Shown here: piece after piece, positions 1-8,426 of the stretch | Numbering within the stretch: position 1 is the first letter of the stretch | Layout: the number at the start of each line of letters is the position of its first letter | NCBI GenBank assembly: GCA_903884655.1 | Contig: CAISFO010000092.1 | Span: forward strand, 1 to 48,016 | Length of the DNA stretch: 48,016 bases | Reading direction: 5' to 3' | DNA from: an uncultured Holophagaceae bacterium | GTDB taxonomy: Bacteria; Acidobacteriota; Holophagae; Holophagales; Holophagaceae | The notes under the pieces: generated by a model | Database searches by the model: none | What the model was told of the DNA's origin: nothing | Seen by the model: the letters and a program-made list of their open reading frames with translations, nothing else | Made by a program: the position numbers and the translations under genes

Positions 1-59
1 GTCGGCCTACGGCCTCCTTCCGCTGCCCCTACCGGCTGGGTTTCTTCCTTCTTCTTCAT
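1..59 (-). CDS. Possible transposase N-terminus, cut by window edge
   Basis: An ATG on the minus strand at 59 is preceded by a GAGAGG Shine-Dalgarno at good spacing. It opens a frame that stays open to the window edge. The visible 19 residues begin MKKKEETQPVGAAEGG, a lysine-rich then glycine-rich start like those of some IS3-type OrfA proteins. Just upstream, GGGGA-CAA-TCCCC forms a short perfect palindrome. No helix-turn-helix or catalytic residues fall inside the window, so the family is a guess from the N-terminal style. It could equally be an unrelated small protein. Confidence 0.3.
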   Translation of the reverse strand, partial: MKKKEETQPVGAAEGGRRP

Positions 60-279
60 GAGCACCTCTCAGGGGATTGTCCCCAAATGGGTGTCCAAGG
101 GAATACCGGGGCGGTGGAAGAGGCGACAGTTCCCTCCGCAAATCTCAGTGAATTCATTTTCAACCCCGGACGCTACCATTCTTGGTACTGAAGTGGGGAG
201 GACGTCACAACACACTTCAGGCTCTTGGGAAAAACACATTCGAACTAAATTACTGTGAAACATCCTTTCAAGAGTCAGT
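60..279. other. Intergenic leader of glycosyltransferase gene with inverted repeat
   Basis: There is no convincing gene here. The stretch holds the GGGGACAATCCCC palindrome near 71-83 (possibly part of an IS end) and an inverted repeat CTGAAGTG (188-195) / CACTTCAG (213-220). The DNA is visibly AT-richer than the sulfur cluster further right. Confidence 0.4.
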
Positions 280-1077
280 GTGATAAATCAGCCCAAATTA
301 TTCTCTGAACCTTGTCGTCCCGAGGCTCCTTCCGTGTCAATCCTCTCAATCATTATTCCTCTTTACAACGAAGAGTCACTGGTCGAACAGCTTCTGGATA
401 GAGTTCTGAACGCACCATTGTCCATCCAGAAAGAAATTATCGTGATAGACGATGGTTCAACAGACCATTCCTTCCAGAAGGTGGCACACTGGCAAGAAGA
501 GCACCCGGAAGTTCCACTTAAGGTTCTCAGGAAATCCAACGGTGGGAAGGGCTCCGCAGTCCGTCTCGGCATCGCCCATTCAACTGGGAGCATTGTCATA
601 ATCCAGGATGCAGACCTTGAATATGATCCAGGAGACTACCAAGCCTGCATAGCTCCTATCCAACAAAGGGAAGTGCTAGTGGTGTACGGTTCACGCGAAC
701 TTGGTGGTCATAACACAGAAAAGTCCCATTTTTCGTTCTACCTGGGAGGGCTACTTATTACCTTGATGACAAATTTATTATTCAATGCGCAGCTAACAGA
801 TGAGCCAACTTGCTATAAGACCTTCAGTGGCAACTTGATCCGAGCTCTACACTTCGATGGAAATGGATTTGAATGGGAACCAGAGTTAACAGCAAAATTG
901 CTCCGACTTGGTTTTAGGATCCAAGAAGTTCCGATTCGATACTATCCACGGTCTATTCATGAGGGAAAAAAGATCAAATGGAGGTATGGAATCAAGGCCA
1001 TGACTCAACTGGTGAGGGTGCGATTCTGTCGACTTCGGCCCCTGCAGGATGCTCTGTCCCTCCGTTACTTCCTGTAG
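280..1077 (+). CDS. Family 2 glycosyltransferase, DPM1/DPG-synthase-like
   Basis: A 265-residue cytoplasmic GT-A glycosyltransferase. It probably moves a sugar from an NDP-sugar to a polyprenyl phosphate at the inner membrane face. The N-terminal half shows SIIIPLYNEE, the nucleotide-binding IDDGSTD, the KGSAVRLGI stretch and the metal-binding region QDADLEYDP. Further on come DEPTCYKTF and the C-terminal PRSIHEGKKIKWRYGI, all typical of DPM1-like enzymes. There is no C-terminal membrane segment. The start is GTG with a weak ribosome site, so it is uncertain. The polytopic protein 50 bases downstream, with an acidic first loop, is the natural acceptor enzyme for a polyprenyl-phosphate sugar. 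Base composition is AT-richer than the window average, which hints at transfer. Confidence 0.85.
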   Translation: MINQPKLFSEPCRPEAPSVSILSIIIPLYNEESLVEQLLDRVLNAPLSIQKEIIVIDDGSTDHSFQKVAHWQEEHPEVPLKVLRKSNGGKGSAVRLGIAHSTGSIVIIQDADLEYDPGDYQACIAPIQQREVLVVYGSRELGGHNTEKSHFSFYLGGLLITLMTNLLFNAQLTDEPTCYKTFSGNLIRALHFDGNGFEWEPELTAKLLRLGFRIQEVPIRYYPRSIHEGKKIKWRYGIKAMTQLVRVRFCRLRPLQDALSLRYFL

Positions 1078-1126
1078 ATTTCGAGTGCCTATCTGGAACT
1101 GAAGGTCACTATTTTAAGGCGATCGT

Positions 1127-2617
1127 GTGCTGATGTTTCAGGAACCGAACTCGGGCGGCAACTCAAATCCGACCTTGAGAGCCCAAGAAATCATGGTCAT
1201 GGCTGTGATTGGCATTGTCATCCTGTTATTACCCTTTGGAATCACGGCTCAGGGGTACCTACCGCCGGATGATGTCCTTCGCCACGCAGCGTTCGGGGTG
1301 ACTAATCGCACCTGGGGAGAAATTCTCATTGGAAGACCCGAAGCACTATTCGATCAGAGTCCAGGCTGGCACGTAATTCTTCGGACTATCCACAAGCTGA
1401 CCGGGTGTTCGCCAGAAGGGCTTGCAACCCTATCCATCGTGGGGATGCTGATGATATTTCTCCTGATCGGACACCCATACGTAAAAAGGTGGGAAAGTTG
1501 GGCTATGGCTCTAGGGATGTTTTTCCTGGCAGACCCAGCCCTCATCAAGCGCTTTACTCTCGGCCGACCCTTCATCCTCACTAGCGTCATCATTGTTGTC
1601 TTGCTGGGCGATTCCCGGGAGAAACAACTTCGCCCCTGGTGGTGCCCACGTCATGGCATTTGGCTTGCCCTGGCGGCCATTTCAGCCTGGGTCCATGGAA
1701 GCTGGTATTTGCTGTTAATGGCCCCATGTGCCCTGCTGCTGGCCGGTCGGTTCCAAGAGGCGGTTCGCATGGGAACAATCTTGATAGTTGGGGTCCTGCT
1801 CGGTGGGATCATTTCCGGACACCCACTTCGATATCTTTCCGGAGAAATCACCCATTTACTTTCGGCCCTCGAATCGCACTCGATTCCATCACTTGTCATG
1901 GAGCTTGGCCCTGGGCACCAACCACTCCTTCCCCTCGGAGTTGTTGCTCTTGTGGCCTTACCATCATTTCTGATGGGGCTAAGGCCTTGGGGGTTGAAGG
2001 ATCCAGTTCTCCTGTTTGCGCTCATCACTTGGGTCCTGGGCTATTTCTATGTGTGGAGGTTCTACCTCGATTTCTGTTTCCCACTCCTTGCCATTTGGGT
2101 GGCTTGGCGGCTTGACGAAATCAAGGATCTTCTTCCCAAAATCTCATCTCGAAGATGGATCTCGGTCTTGTTTGCAGCGGGACTCCTGATAGTGGCCACC
2201 CTTCCTAACCGGAGTGGACGCTGGTCAGTTGATGGCTCCGCAGGCGCTCTTGATGCACACATCCCGAACGAAGCAATCCTCCTCCCCGAACCGGGGGGAG
2301 TTGCCTATTCCAATTCGATGCAATTCTTTTACCAAACCTTTTTTAGAAACCCCAATGGCGACTGGCGATACATCCTTGGCTACGAACCTGGGCTTATGAA
2401 TTGCCAAGACCGTGCAGTTTATTTTGCCCTGTCCCAAGGCAGCGATCCTAACTTGGCACTTGCGCCATGGATTGCAAAGATGACCCGCAAAGACCGGATG
2501 ATCCTTTACGGACCCTCAGACCATCCACCCCCCATCAGTTCTCTTGCCTGGTCCAAGGCTGGGCGCAGTCGCTGGTCCGGACGGCTTAGTGATGAACACA
2601 ATTCGGCCTCCCGCTAG
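1127..2617 (+). CDS. Polytopic membrane protein, possible GT-C glycosyltransferase
   Basis: A 496-residue protein with about ten hydrophobic segments in its first 340 residues and a soluble C-terminal domain. The first predicted outer loop carries two adjacent aspartates in YLPPDDVLRH. An acidic pair there is a hallmark of GT-C enzymes that use polyprenyl-phosphate sugars. The preceding gene could make such a donor, so the two look like a pair that decorates a surface glycan or protein. I recognise no family-level motif beyond this, so the function is inference. The start is GTG (1127) or the ATG six bases later. Both genes share the AT-richer composition of this end of the window. Confidence 0.6.
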   Translation: MLMFQEPNSGGNSNPTLRAQEIMVMAVIGIVILLLPFGITAQGYLPPDDVLRHAAFGVTNRTWGEILIGRPEALFDQSPGWHVILRTIHKLTGCSPEGLATLSIVGMLMIFLLIGHPYVKRWESWAMALGMFFLADPALIKRFTLGRPFILTSVIIVVLLGDSREKQLRPWWCPRHGIWLALAAISAWVHGSWYLLLMAPCALLLAGRFQEAVRMGTILIVGVLLGGIISGHPLRYLSGEITHLLSALESHSIPSLVMELGPGHQPLLPLGVVALVALPSFLMGLRPWGLKDPVLLFALITWVLGYFYVWRFYLDFCFPLLAIWVAWRLDEIKDLLPKISSRRWISVLFAAGLLIVATLPNRSGRWSVDGSAGALDAHIPNEAILLPEPGGVAYSNSMQFFYQTFFRNPNGDWRYILGYEPGLMNCQDRAVYFALSQGSDPNLALAPWIAKMTRKDRMILYGPSDHPPPISSLAWSKAGRSRWSGRLSDEHNSASR

Positions 2618-3282
2618 AGCACCGCACCGTAAGCCTGATCCTTGCGCGCCACTTCGCAGGCCCATGTGCAGGCCACTGCAGGGAGTATTCTGGGCCCAGT
2701 TGTTCGCTTTCATTTTACAGAAAGCCCAATTATTTCCACGCTTGTCATTCTTGATGTCTATGGCTCTCGGTGACTTGGTCGAAAGGTTCGAGCCACTACT
2801 AAGGGACCAGTCAATTCGGCTGTGTTGCTGGTTGCTGAAGACATGTCGGAATCTGTTGGTTACCTGCTGGGTTGATAGAGGCGTTTAGGTAGTCGCATTG
2901 CGACCACCTCCAGCGGGCTAGGCCGATACGGCCCGGGCTGCTGGTCCCAGTGATGAGCCATGAGCAACGAGTGACGACCCATGAGTGATGGGTCATGTGT
3001 GATGAGCGATGAGCGCAGAAGGGATGAGTGATGAGTCATGCGCTTCAGGGAGCAACCCTGACCGGGCTGGCGAATCACTTCCGCCACCGGATGCAACCAG
3101 TATAGGCCTTCGCCAGACGATGTACAAGGGCCAGGAACTACATTCGTTGTCGAACCAGCATTGTCGCGGCCTCAGGCGAGGGGTGGCCGCTGCCTGGGTG
3201 AATTACCCCAAGCGGGGCACAGAGGAGCACGCGGGGAGCACAGCCCAAAATCACTCATTACGAAACTGCCAAAAAATGCCGA
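2618..3282. other. Long non-coding stretch between accessory genes and tRNA
   Basis: No ORF here has coding character. One that overlaps the tRNA in antisense is an artefact. The stretch holds the heptamer array listed separately, and otherwise I see nothing recognisable. It lies on the 3' side of the tRNA-Arg gene, where integrated elements often leave debris. Confidence 0.5.
2952..3043. repeat. Degenerate heptamer tandem repeat, unit GATGAGY
   Basis: Thirteen consecutive 7-base units, most reading (G/C)ATGAG(C/T), run in phase with one single-base slip at 3022. Units 3001, 3008, 3023 and 3030 are the cleanest. Units are variants rather than copies, as in old slippage arrays. No gene covers it. 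Confidence 0.75.
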
Positions 3283-3283
3283 T

Positions 3284-3312
3284 AAAAAACAACCGCCACT
3301 CAATGGTGGCGG
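3284..3312 (-). terminator. Rho-independent terminator of tRNA-Arg
   Basis: On the minus strand the arms AGCCGCCAC and GTGGCGGTT flank a short loop (3291-3312) and are followed by a run of six T residues (3284-3289). It lies 11 bases after the tRNA CCA end, so it ends that transcript. Confidence 0.85.
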
Positions 3313-3323
3313 CTGTCTTGGAG

Positions 3324-3400
3324 TGGTGTACCCGACTGGGGTCGAACCAGCGACCTTTGGCTTCGGAGGCCAACGCTCTATCCAACTGAGCTACGGGTAC
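3324..3400 (-). tRNA. tRNA-Arg, anticodon CCG
   Basis: On the minus strand a full cloverleaf can be read. The acceptor GTACCCG pairs with CGGGTAC, and the anticodon stem TTGGC/GCCAA holds the loop CTCCGAA (anticodon CCG, reading CGG). The T arm is GCTGG-TTCGACC-CCAGT, the discriminator is A, and a genomically encoded CCA covers 3324-3326. The length is 77 bases. A strong terminator follows directly, so it is transcribed alone. The 3' side faces the AT-richer accessory region at the left of the window. Confidence 0.96.
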
Positions 3401-3428
3401 TGCGGCATTCCATCATGGCTTCGAAGGG

Positions 3429-3544
3429 GGTTTTGATCAAGGTCGGGTTCCGATCAGTACTCCTTGCCTCTATCGCTCTCGGAGGCGAAGCCTCCCATTG
3501 GAGCTGCGGGCAAGGCTGCGTTGCCCTTTAGAGGGGCAACATCC
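3429..3544. other. Hairpin cluster between kinase 3' end and tRNA
   Basis: GGAGGC-GAA-GCCTCC at 3481-3495 is a perfect hairpin. GGGCAA (3508-3513) can pair with TTGCCC (3521-3526), and TTGCCC can alternatively pair with GGGGCAA (3533-3539). The cluster lies just beyond the stop of the kinase gene and may end or protect its transcript. There is no clear T tract, so its terminator role is tentative. Confidence 0.5.
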
Positions 3545-5047
3545 CTAGGTAGCCAACCCCTGCCTGTGGCGGTGGCCTTCAATGGTGGCAAACCGTTCCT
3601 GCAGTTCCTTTGCGGTGAAGGGTTTGGCCATCAGGGTCACGAAGGGGTGGGTCTCCACAAGGTTCAGAGCCGTCTGGTCCACCCGGCCAGTGGCCAGGAG
3701 CACTGGCAAGTCCGGGTGCCGTTCGCGAATCAAAGGCAGGGTCTCCACACCACCCATGCCAGGCATGTTCATGTCGAGGATGACCAGATCGGGCTCGAAC
3801 CCCGCCTCCAGCTTCGCCAGGGCCTCCCCGCCGCCATGGACTCCGGTCAAAGCGTGGCCCAGGATGTCCAGGATCGACTGCATGGAACTGTGGATCAGTT
3901 CATCGTCGTCCACCAGCAGCACGGATAGGGCCGGACGGGGCTGCCCGACTTCGGTTGCGGCCAAGGGCTCCACGCTGCTGAGCAGGCGATCCAAGGCCGG
4001 AAAGCGCATGACCACGGAGGTTCCCCGGCCGGGTTCGCTCAGGATTTCCATCTGGCCATGGTGGAACTTGATGGTGCGGAAGACGATGGACAGCCCCAAC
4101 CCCGTGCCCTTCCCGACTTCCTTGGTGGTGAAGAAGGGATCTGCGGCTTTCTCCAGCACCTCGGCGGTCATCCCGCAACCGGTGTCTTCCACCCGCACCT
4201 CGATGGAGTACTGATCCACGTTCCGGGTCCGGATGGTCAGCGTTCCCCCCTCGGGCATGGCATCCACGGCATTGATGCCCAGGTTCATGATGGCGTGGGC
4301 CAGGGCGCCGGCGTCGCCGCGGATGTCCCTCAGGGCAGGATCCAGATCGAGCACGAGCCTAACCTTGGACTGGGTGCTGCGCTCAAGAATGTGGGCATGC
4401 TCCTCCAGCAACTCGTTCATGTTCAGGGGCCGTTCCTCGACCAGGCTGGTGCGCGCAAAGGCCAGCAGGCTCTGGACCAGCTTCCCGCCGCGAGTGGCGG
4501 CCTTGCTGATGGTGTCGAAAGCACGGAAGGTTGGGCTGCCCGGCGGCTGGATCTCGAGGTTGGCCGAGGCCAGCCCGAGGATGGCCCCCAGCGCATTGTT
4601 CATGTCGTGGGCCACGCCCCCCGCCAGGATGCCGAGGCTTTCCATCTTCTGGGCCTGGTGCAGCTGCTCGTGAAGCCGAGTGGTCTCCTCGTACATGTCT
4701 CGCTCCCGGAGCTCTTTCGAAATGAGCCCCGAGGCCAGCCGGGTGAGTGGCTCGGTCCGCTCGGGATCGCCGGTGATGCCGATGGAGCCGAGCAGCTCGC
4801 CGTTGTGCCAGATGGGCAGGTTGCACCCCGCCTTCATGCTGCCGCCGCAGGCTTCTTCTTCTTCCGGAGTGATCATGGCGTGAGGCAGGCCCTCGCGGAG
4901 CATCTGCCGGGCGCCGTGATGGACGTCCCCAATCCGGGATGCCACCTTGGCGGCGACGATCACGCCGTCTTTGTTGCAGATGATCGAGTGACGTCCCGTG
5001 GCGTTGAAAATGAACTCGATGACCTTGTTGGCTATGGCAGCATCCAC
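3545..5047 (-). CDS. Hybrid histidine kinase with CdaR-type diacid-recognition sensor
   Basis: About 500 residues, no membrane segment, so probably cytoplasmic. The first ~115 residues match the sugar-diacid recognition domain (ANKVIEFI, IGDVHHGA, AGCNLPI, GELLGSIGITGDPE), normally found in CdaR regulators. A kinase core follows with H147 in GGVAHDMNN, an N box (NLGINAVDAMP), G1 DTGCGM and G2 GKGTGLGLSI. The C-terminal receiver has phospho-acceptor D425 in ILDMNMPG and the conserved lysine in MAKPF. I chose the GTG at 5047: a GGGAGAGG ribosome site precedes it and the sensor domain begins there. An in-frame ATG at 5191 would add 48 residues of AT-rich, non-domain sequence. No partner regulator is adjacent. 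The ligand is unknown. Confidence 0.85.
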   Translation of the reverse strand: MDAAIANKVIEFIFNATGRHSIICNKDGVIVAAKVASRIGDVHHGARQMLREGLPHAMITPEEEEACGGSMKAGCNLPIWHNGELLGSIGITGDPERTEPLTRLASGLISKELRERDMYEETTRLHEQLHQAQKMESLGILAGGVAHDMNNALGAILGLASANLEIQPPGSPTFRAFDTISKAATRGGKLVQSLLAFARTSLVEERPLNMNELLEEHAHILERSTQSKVRLVLDLDPALRDIRGDAGALAHAIMNLGINAVDAMPEGGTLTIRTRNVDQYSIEVRVEDTGCGMTAEVLEKAADPFFTTKEVGKGTGLGLSIVFRTIKFHHGQMEILSEPGRGTSVVMRFPALDRLLSSVEPLAATEVGQPRPALSVLLVDDDELIHSSMQSILDILGHALTGVHGGGEALAKLEAGFEPDLVILDMNMPGMGGVETLPLIRERHPDLPVLLATGRVDQTALNLVETHPFVTLMAKPFTAKELQERFATIEGHRHRQGLAT

Positions 5048-5280
5048 TTCGCCACCTCTCCCAGGTTTTATCCTAGACTCTGGACACCTAAATACGACAG
5101 ATCCATCATCTTTAAATTTCATGTCGGCATTGACCTGACCCATGGCCCACCCGCTTGGCCGCCGGGAGAATATGGCTTCGGTGTAAATCATTCAAAAATT
5201 TCAATTACAGATGCCTGCCGGCCAGTTCCAGACAGCCTTGCACCGCATCGGCACGTTGAGCCAAGGCAACAAGATTAACC

Positions 5281-5337
5281 AATTACATAACTAATTTTAT
5301 TTTTTTAGTTGACAATTAACCCCCTGCCCGGAATTCT
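5281..5337 (+). promoter_or_regulatory. Promoter of the sulfur assimilation operon
   Basis: A perfect -35 TTGACA (5309-5314) is followed after 17 bases by AATTCT (5332-5337), a fair -10. Immediately upstream is an AT-rich block with the inverted repeat AATTA-CATAAC-TAATT (5281-5296), a plausible regulator site. cobA starts about 20 bases after the -10. Assignment is by pattern only. Confidence 0.5.
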
Positions 5338-5358
5338 AGCCATGGACGTACGGATCCC

Positions 5359-6273
5359 ATGTCACCGGAACCCTCCATGCCCAGCAACCTTCAGTCCACG
5401 CCAGGCCCAGCCACCCCGGACCCGGGGGTGGATCTGACGGCTGCGCAACCCAGAAGGCTCATTGGCCTCGTGAGCCTCGTGGGCGCCGGGCCGGGCCACC
5501 CGGACCTGATCACGATCCGGGGCCTCCGGGCGCTGGAACGAGCCGAGGTGATCCTGTTCGATGCCCTGCTGGATCCGTCCTTCCAGGAACACTTCCCCGC
5601 CCAGGCACTGGCCCTGTCCGTGGGCAAGCGCTGCGGGAAAGCCAGCATCCCCCAGGCCGACATCCACCGTCTGCTGATCGAGCATGCCCGTGCAGGTCGC
5701 CGCGTGGTGCGGCTCAAGGGGGGCGATCCCCTGGTCTTCGGCCGGGGCGGCGAGGAGGCCCAGGCCCTGGAGGCCGCGGGCATCCCCTTCGAGGTCATCC
5801 CGGGAGTCAGCGCCATGCTGGGTGCGGCGGCCGGGGCGGGCTTCCCCCTCACGCACCGGGAAGTCAGCCGCCGCATCACCGTGCTGGAAGGCCACCTCCT
5901 GCCGGATTCACCCGGCGCCTGGCGGGATCTCGTCGCCAGCGGCGGCACCATCGCTGTCTACATGGGCACCCGGACCATCTCCACTCTGGCCCGGGCCCTG
6001 CTGGACCATGGCGCGGCACCCGACCTGCCCGTGGTCCTGGTGGAGCGGGCCCAGTGTCCCGGCCAGACCAGCACCTTCTCCACCCTGGCGCTGGCGGCCG
6101 CCGGCGCCCTCCACGCCACCACGCCCGGCCCCGGCCTCGTCTTCATTGGCGAGGTCCTCCACCACCGCTTCCACGCGACACCCGAGGTCACCCATGAGTC
6201 TGCTGCCCCTGTTTCTGGATCTTCGCGGGAAGCTCGTCCTCGTGGTGGGCGGCGGGAGCGTCGCGCGAGCTAA
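5359..6273 (+). CDS. cobA: Uroporphyrinogen-III C-methyltransferase
   Basis: A SAM-dependent enzyme that methylates uroporphyrinogen III at C2 and C7 to give precorrin-2, the siroheme precursor needed by sulfite reductase downstream. The core carries the family signatures VSLVGAGPGHPDLIT, RLKGGDPLVFGRGGEE and EVIPGVSAM, with about 30 residues of non-conserved N-terminus. The 304 residues exceed the usual ~250-260 because the frame runs about 80 bases into the next gene, giving an Arg-rich C-terminal tail ([13 protein letters not shown]). The ATG at 5359 has only a weak ribosome site; an in-frame ATG 18 bases on is possible. First gene of the cobA-cysN operon. Confidence 0.93.
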   Translation: MSPEPSMPSNLQSTPGPATPDPGVDLTAAQPRRLIGLVSLVGAGPGHPDLITIRGLRALERAEVILFDALLDPSFQEHFPAQALALSVGKRCGKASIPQADIHRLLIEHARAGRRVVRLKGGDPLVFGRGGEEAQALEAAGIPFEVIPGVSAMLGAAAGAGFPLTHREVSRRITVLEGHLLPDSPGAWRDLVASGGTIAVYMGTRTISTLARALLDHGAAPDLPVVLVERAQCPGQTSTFSTLALAAAGALHATTPGPGLVFIGEVLHHRFHATPEVTHESAAPVSGSSREARPRGGRRERRAS

Positions 6274-6787
6274 GCTGCAGGCCCTGCGGCCGACCGGCTG
6301 CACCCTCCGCGCCGTCTCGCTGACCCACACACCTGCCTTCCTGGAGGCCCTGGAAGGCTTCGAGGCCGAGCTTCACACCCGGGCCTTCCGTCCCGAGGAC
6401 CTGGAGGGCGTGCACCTGGTCATCAGCGCCACCAATGACCCCGAGGCCAACCGCTTCATCGCCGCCCATGCCCGGGCCGTCGGGCTCTGGATCAACGCGG
6501 TGGACGACGCCGCCGCCTGCGACGCGCTCTTCCCCAGCATCCTCCGGCGGGGGCCCTTCGTGGCCGCCATCAGCACCGAGGGCGCCTTCGCCGGCCTGAG
6601 CCGCGTGGTGCGCGAGGCCCTGGAAGGGCTCGTGCCGGATGCCAGCATTCCCGAATTCGAGGCCCTGGTGACGTTGCGCCAGCAGCTCAAAGTCACGCTG
6701 CCCGATCCGCGCCGCCGGGCCGAGCTCCTCCACGACATCCTCTGGCAGCTCCAGCGGGAAACCCTGCCCAAGGCATCCAACCAATGA
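6194..6787 (+). CDS. sirC: Precorrin-2 dehydrogenase / sirohydrochlorin ferrochelatase (Met8/SirC type)
   Basis: 197 residues, equal to the N-terminal half of CysG. It oxidises precorrin-2 with NAD and probably inserts iron to complete siroheme. The Rossmann motif LVVGGGSVARAK is at the N-terminus, and the conserved NAVDD with the catalytic aspartate is near residue 107. The ATG at 6194 has a GAGGT site seven bases upstream and lies inside the cobA frame (80-base overlap), so the two are split from the CysG fusion arrangement seen in enterobacteria. Its stop overlaps the ATG of the reductase gene (ATGA), implying translational coupling. Confidence 0.88.
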   Translation: MSLLPLFLDLRGKLVLVVGGGSVARAKLQALRPTGCTLRAVSLTHTPAFLEALEGFEAELHTRAFRPEDLEGVHLVISATNDPEANRFIAAHARAVGLWINAVDDAAACDALFPSILRRGPFVAAISTEGAFAGLSRVVREALEGLVPDASIPEFEALVTLRQQLKVTLPDPRRRAELLHDILWQLQRETLPKASNQ

Positions 6788-8424
6788 CCCCGAATCCCGT
6801 TGAAGCCCTCAAGGCCGCCTCCAACCACCTGCGCGGCAACCTGGCCGAGGAACTGGCCAGCCCCGATCCGTCCTTCTCCAAGGACGGCCAGCTGCTGGTG
6901 AAGTTCCACGGCTTCTACCAGCAGAAGGACCGCTTCGACAAGGAGAAGCCCCCGACGCTCATGTTGCGGGGCCGCATCCCCGGCGGCCGGCTGAGCGCCG
7001 CGCAGTACCTGGCCTGGGACGGCCTGGCTGACACCTATGGCGACGGCACCCTGCGCCTCACCTCCCGCCAGAGCATCGAGCTGCACGGGGTCCTCAAGGG
7101 CGACCTCAAGGCCACCCTGCAGGGGCTCCACGCTGCCCTGCAGACCACCAAGGGCGCCTGCGGCGACGTGGTCCGTACCGTCACCCAGGCGCCCAACCCC
7201 TGGCTGCGGCCCGATCTCGCCCAGCTGGACGCGGTGGTGGACCGCTTAGCCGCGCACTTCCAGGCCACGTCCAACGCCTATGCGGAGATCTGGCTGGATG
7301 GGGAGCGGGTGGATCCGGAAAAGGAGCAGGAGCGCCACTTCGGACCCGCCTACCTGCCCCGCAAGTTCAAGTTCAGCGTCACGGTGGCCGGGGAGAACCT
7401 GGTGGACCTCTATACCAACGATGTGGCACTGGCGGCCACCTTCGATGACCGCGGCACCCTGGACGGCTTCTTCGTCTTCGCCGGCGGGGGCATGGGCATG
7501 ACCCACGGCGACGAGAGCACCTTCCCCCGCCTGGCGGACCTGCTGGGCTGGATTCCCCCCGCCGCGCTGCTGCCCGTGGCCGAGGCCATCGTGGGGGTGC
7601 ACCGGGACGAAGGGAACCGGGAGAGCCGCAAGCACGCCCGGCTGAAGTATGTGATCGCCCGCAAGGGCCTGCCCTGGTTCAAGGCCGAAGTGGAGGGCCG
7701 CGCCCGGATCACCTTCGCCGACCGCGAGCTGCCCCCCTGTCACACCACGCCCGTGCTGGGCTGGCTGCAGCGCACGGACGGCACCCTGGCCCTGGGGCTC
7801 TCCATTCGCTCGGGCCGCATCGGAGGCCGCCTCAAGGCCGCCCTGCGGGATGTGGTCGCGAACTTCCATCCGGCCGTGCAGCTCAGCCCCGACCAGGACC
7901 TGATCCTCCTGGGCCTGAAGCCCGAGGACCGGGGCGCGGTGGAGGCCCTGTTCCTGGTGCACGGCCATCCCCTGGAGACCGCCGATCCCCTGGCCGCCCG
8001 GGCCATGGCCTGTGTGGCCCTGCCCCTCTGTGGCCTGGCCCTCATCGACGCAGAGCGGGTCCTGCCCGATCGCCTGGCGGACATCCGCACGGCGCTCTCC
8101 CGCCAGGGCCTGGAAGGCCGCAGCCTGCTCTTCCGCATGACCGGCTGCGCCAACGGCTGCGCCCGACCCTACACCGCCGAGCTGGCCCTGGTGGGTCAGA
8201 CCGGCAAGAGCTACGTCCTCTTCGTGGGCGGCGATCCCGAGGGCACCCGGCTGGCCTTCCCCGTGGCCCACAAGGTGACCGTGGAGGAATTCCCCAGGGC
8301 CCTGGATCACCTCTTCGCCGCCTGGTCGGCAGAAGGGCGTTCCGACGAAGCCTTCGGCGATTTTGCGGCTCGGGTGGGCGCCGGCCGACTTCAGCCCCCT
8401 TTGGAACCAGAGCGGAAAGGTTGA
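6784..8424 (+). CDS. sir: Siroheme [4Fe-4S] sulfite reductase hemoprotein
   Basis: 546 residues. It has the two-fold ferredoxin-like and siroheme/4Fe-4S domains of the nitrite/sulfite reductase family. Ligand cysteines are C410 and C416 (CX5C in ACVALPLCG) and C455 and C459 (CX3C in GCANGC). The context of siroheme synthesis before it and APS reductase after it fixes the substrate as sulfite, reduced by six electrons to sulfide for cysteine synthesis. No CysJ flavoprotein gene is in the window, so electrons may come from ferredoxin or a distant reductase. Starts on an ATGA overlap with the preceding stop. Confidence 0.9.
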   Translation: MTPNPVEALKAASNHLRGNLAEELASPDPSFSKDGQLLVKFHGFYQQKDRFDKEKPPTLMLRGRIPGGRLSAAQYLAWDGLADTYGDGTLRLTSRQSIELHGVLKGDLKATLQGLHAALQTTKGACGDVVRTVTQAPNPWLRPDLAQLDAVVDRLAAHFQATSNAYAEIWLDGERVDPEKEQERHFGPAYLPRKFKFSVTVAGENLVDLYTNDVALAATFDDRGTLDGFFVFAGGGMGMTHGDESTFPRLADLLGWIPPAALLPVAEAIVGVHRDEGNRESRKHARLKYVIARKGLPWFKAEVEGRARITFADRELPPCHTTPVLGWLQRTDGTLALGLSIRSGRIGGRLKAALRDVVANFHPAVQLSPDQDLILLGLKPEDRGAVEALFLVHGHPLETADPLAARAMACVALPLCGLALIDAERVLPDRLADIRTALSRQGLEGRSLLFRMTGCANGCARPYTAELALVGQTGKSYVLFVGGDPEGTRLAFPVAHKVTVEEFPRALDHLFAAWSAEGRSDEAFGDFAARVGAGRLQPPLEPERKG

Positions 8425-8426
8425 CC

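Noticed and set aside
2952..3043. CRISPR array
   Set aside because: Units are 7 bases with no spacers; a tandem repeat, not a CRISPR.
3009..3389. 126-residue ORF over the tRNA region
   Set aside because: Its C-terminal half is the antisense reading of tRNA-Arg ([19 protein letters not shown]), a well-known artefact; no ribosome site.
3401..3480. Attachment-site duplicate of the tRNA-Arg 3' end
   Set aside because: No second copy of the tRNA 3' sequence was found in the left 3.3 kb, so an att site cannot be claimed.
5342..5438. Second Cys-containing leader ORF before cobA
   Set aside because: An out-of-frame ORF from the ATG at 5342 has only scattered Cys codons and no ribosome site; it overlaps cobA by chance.
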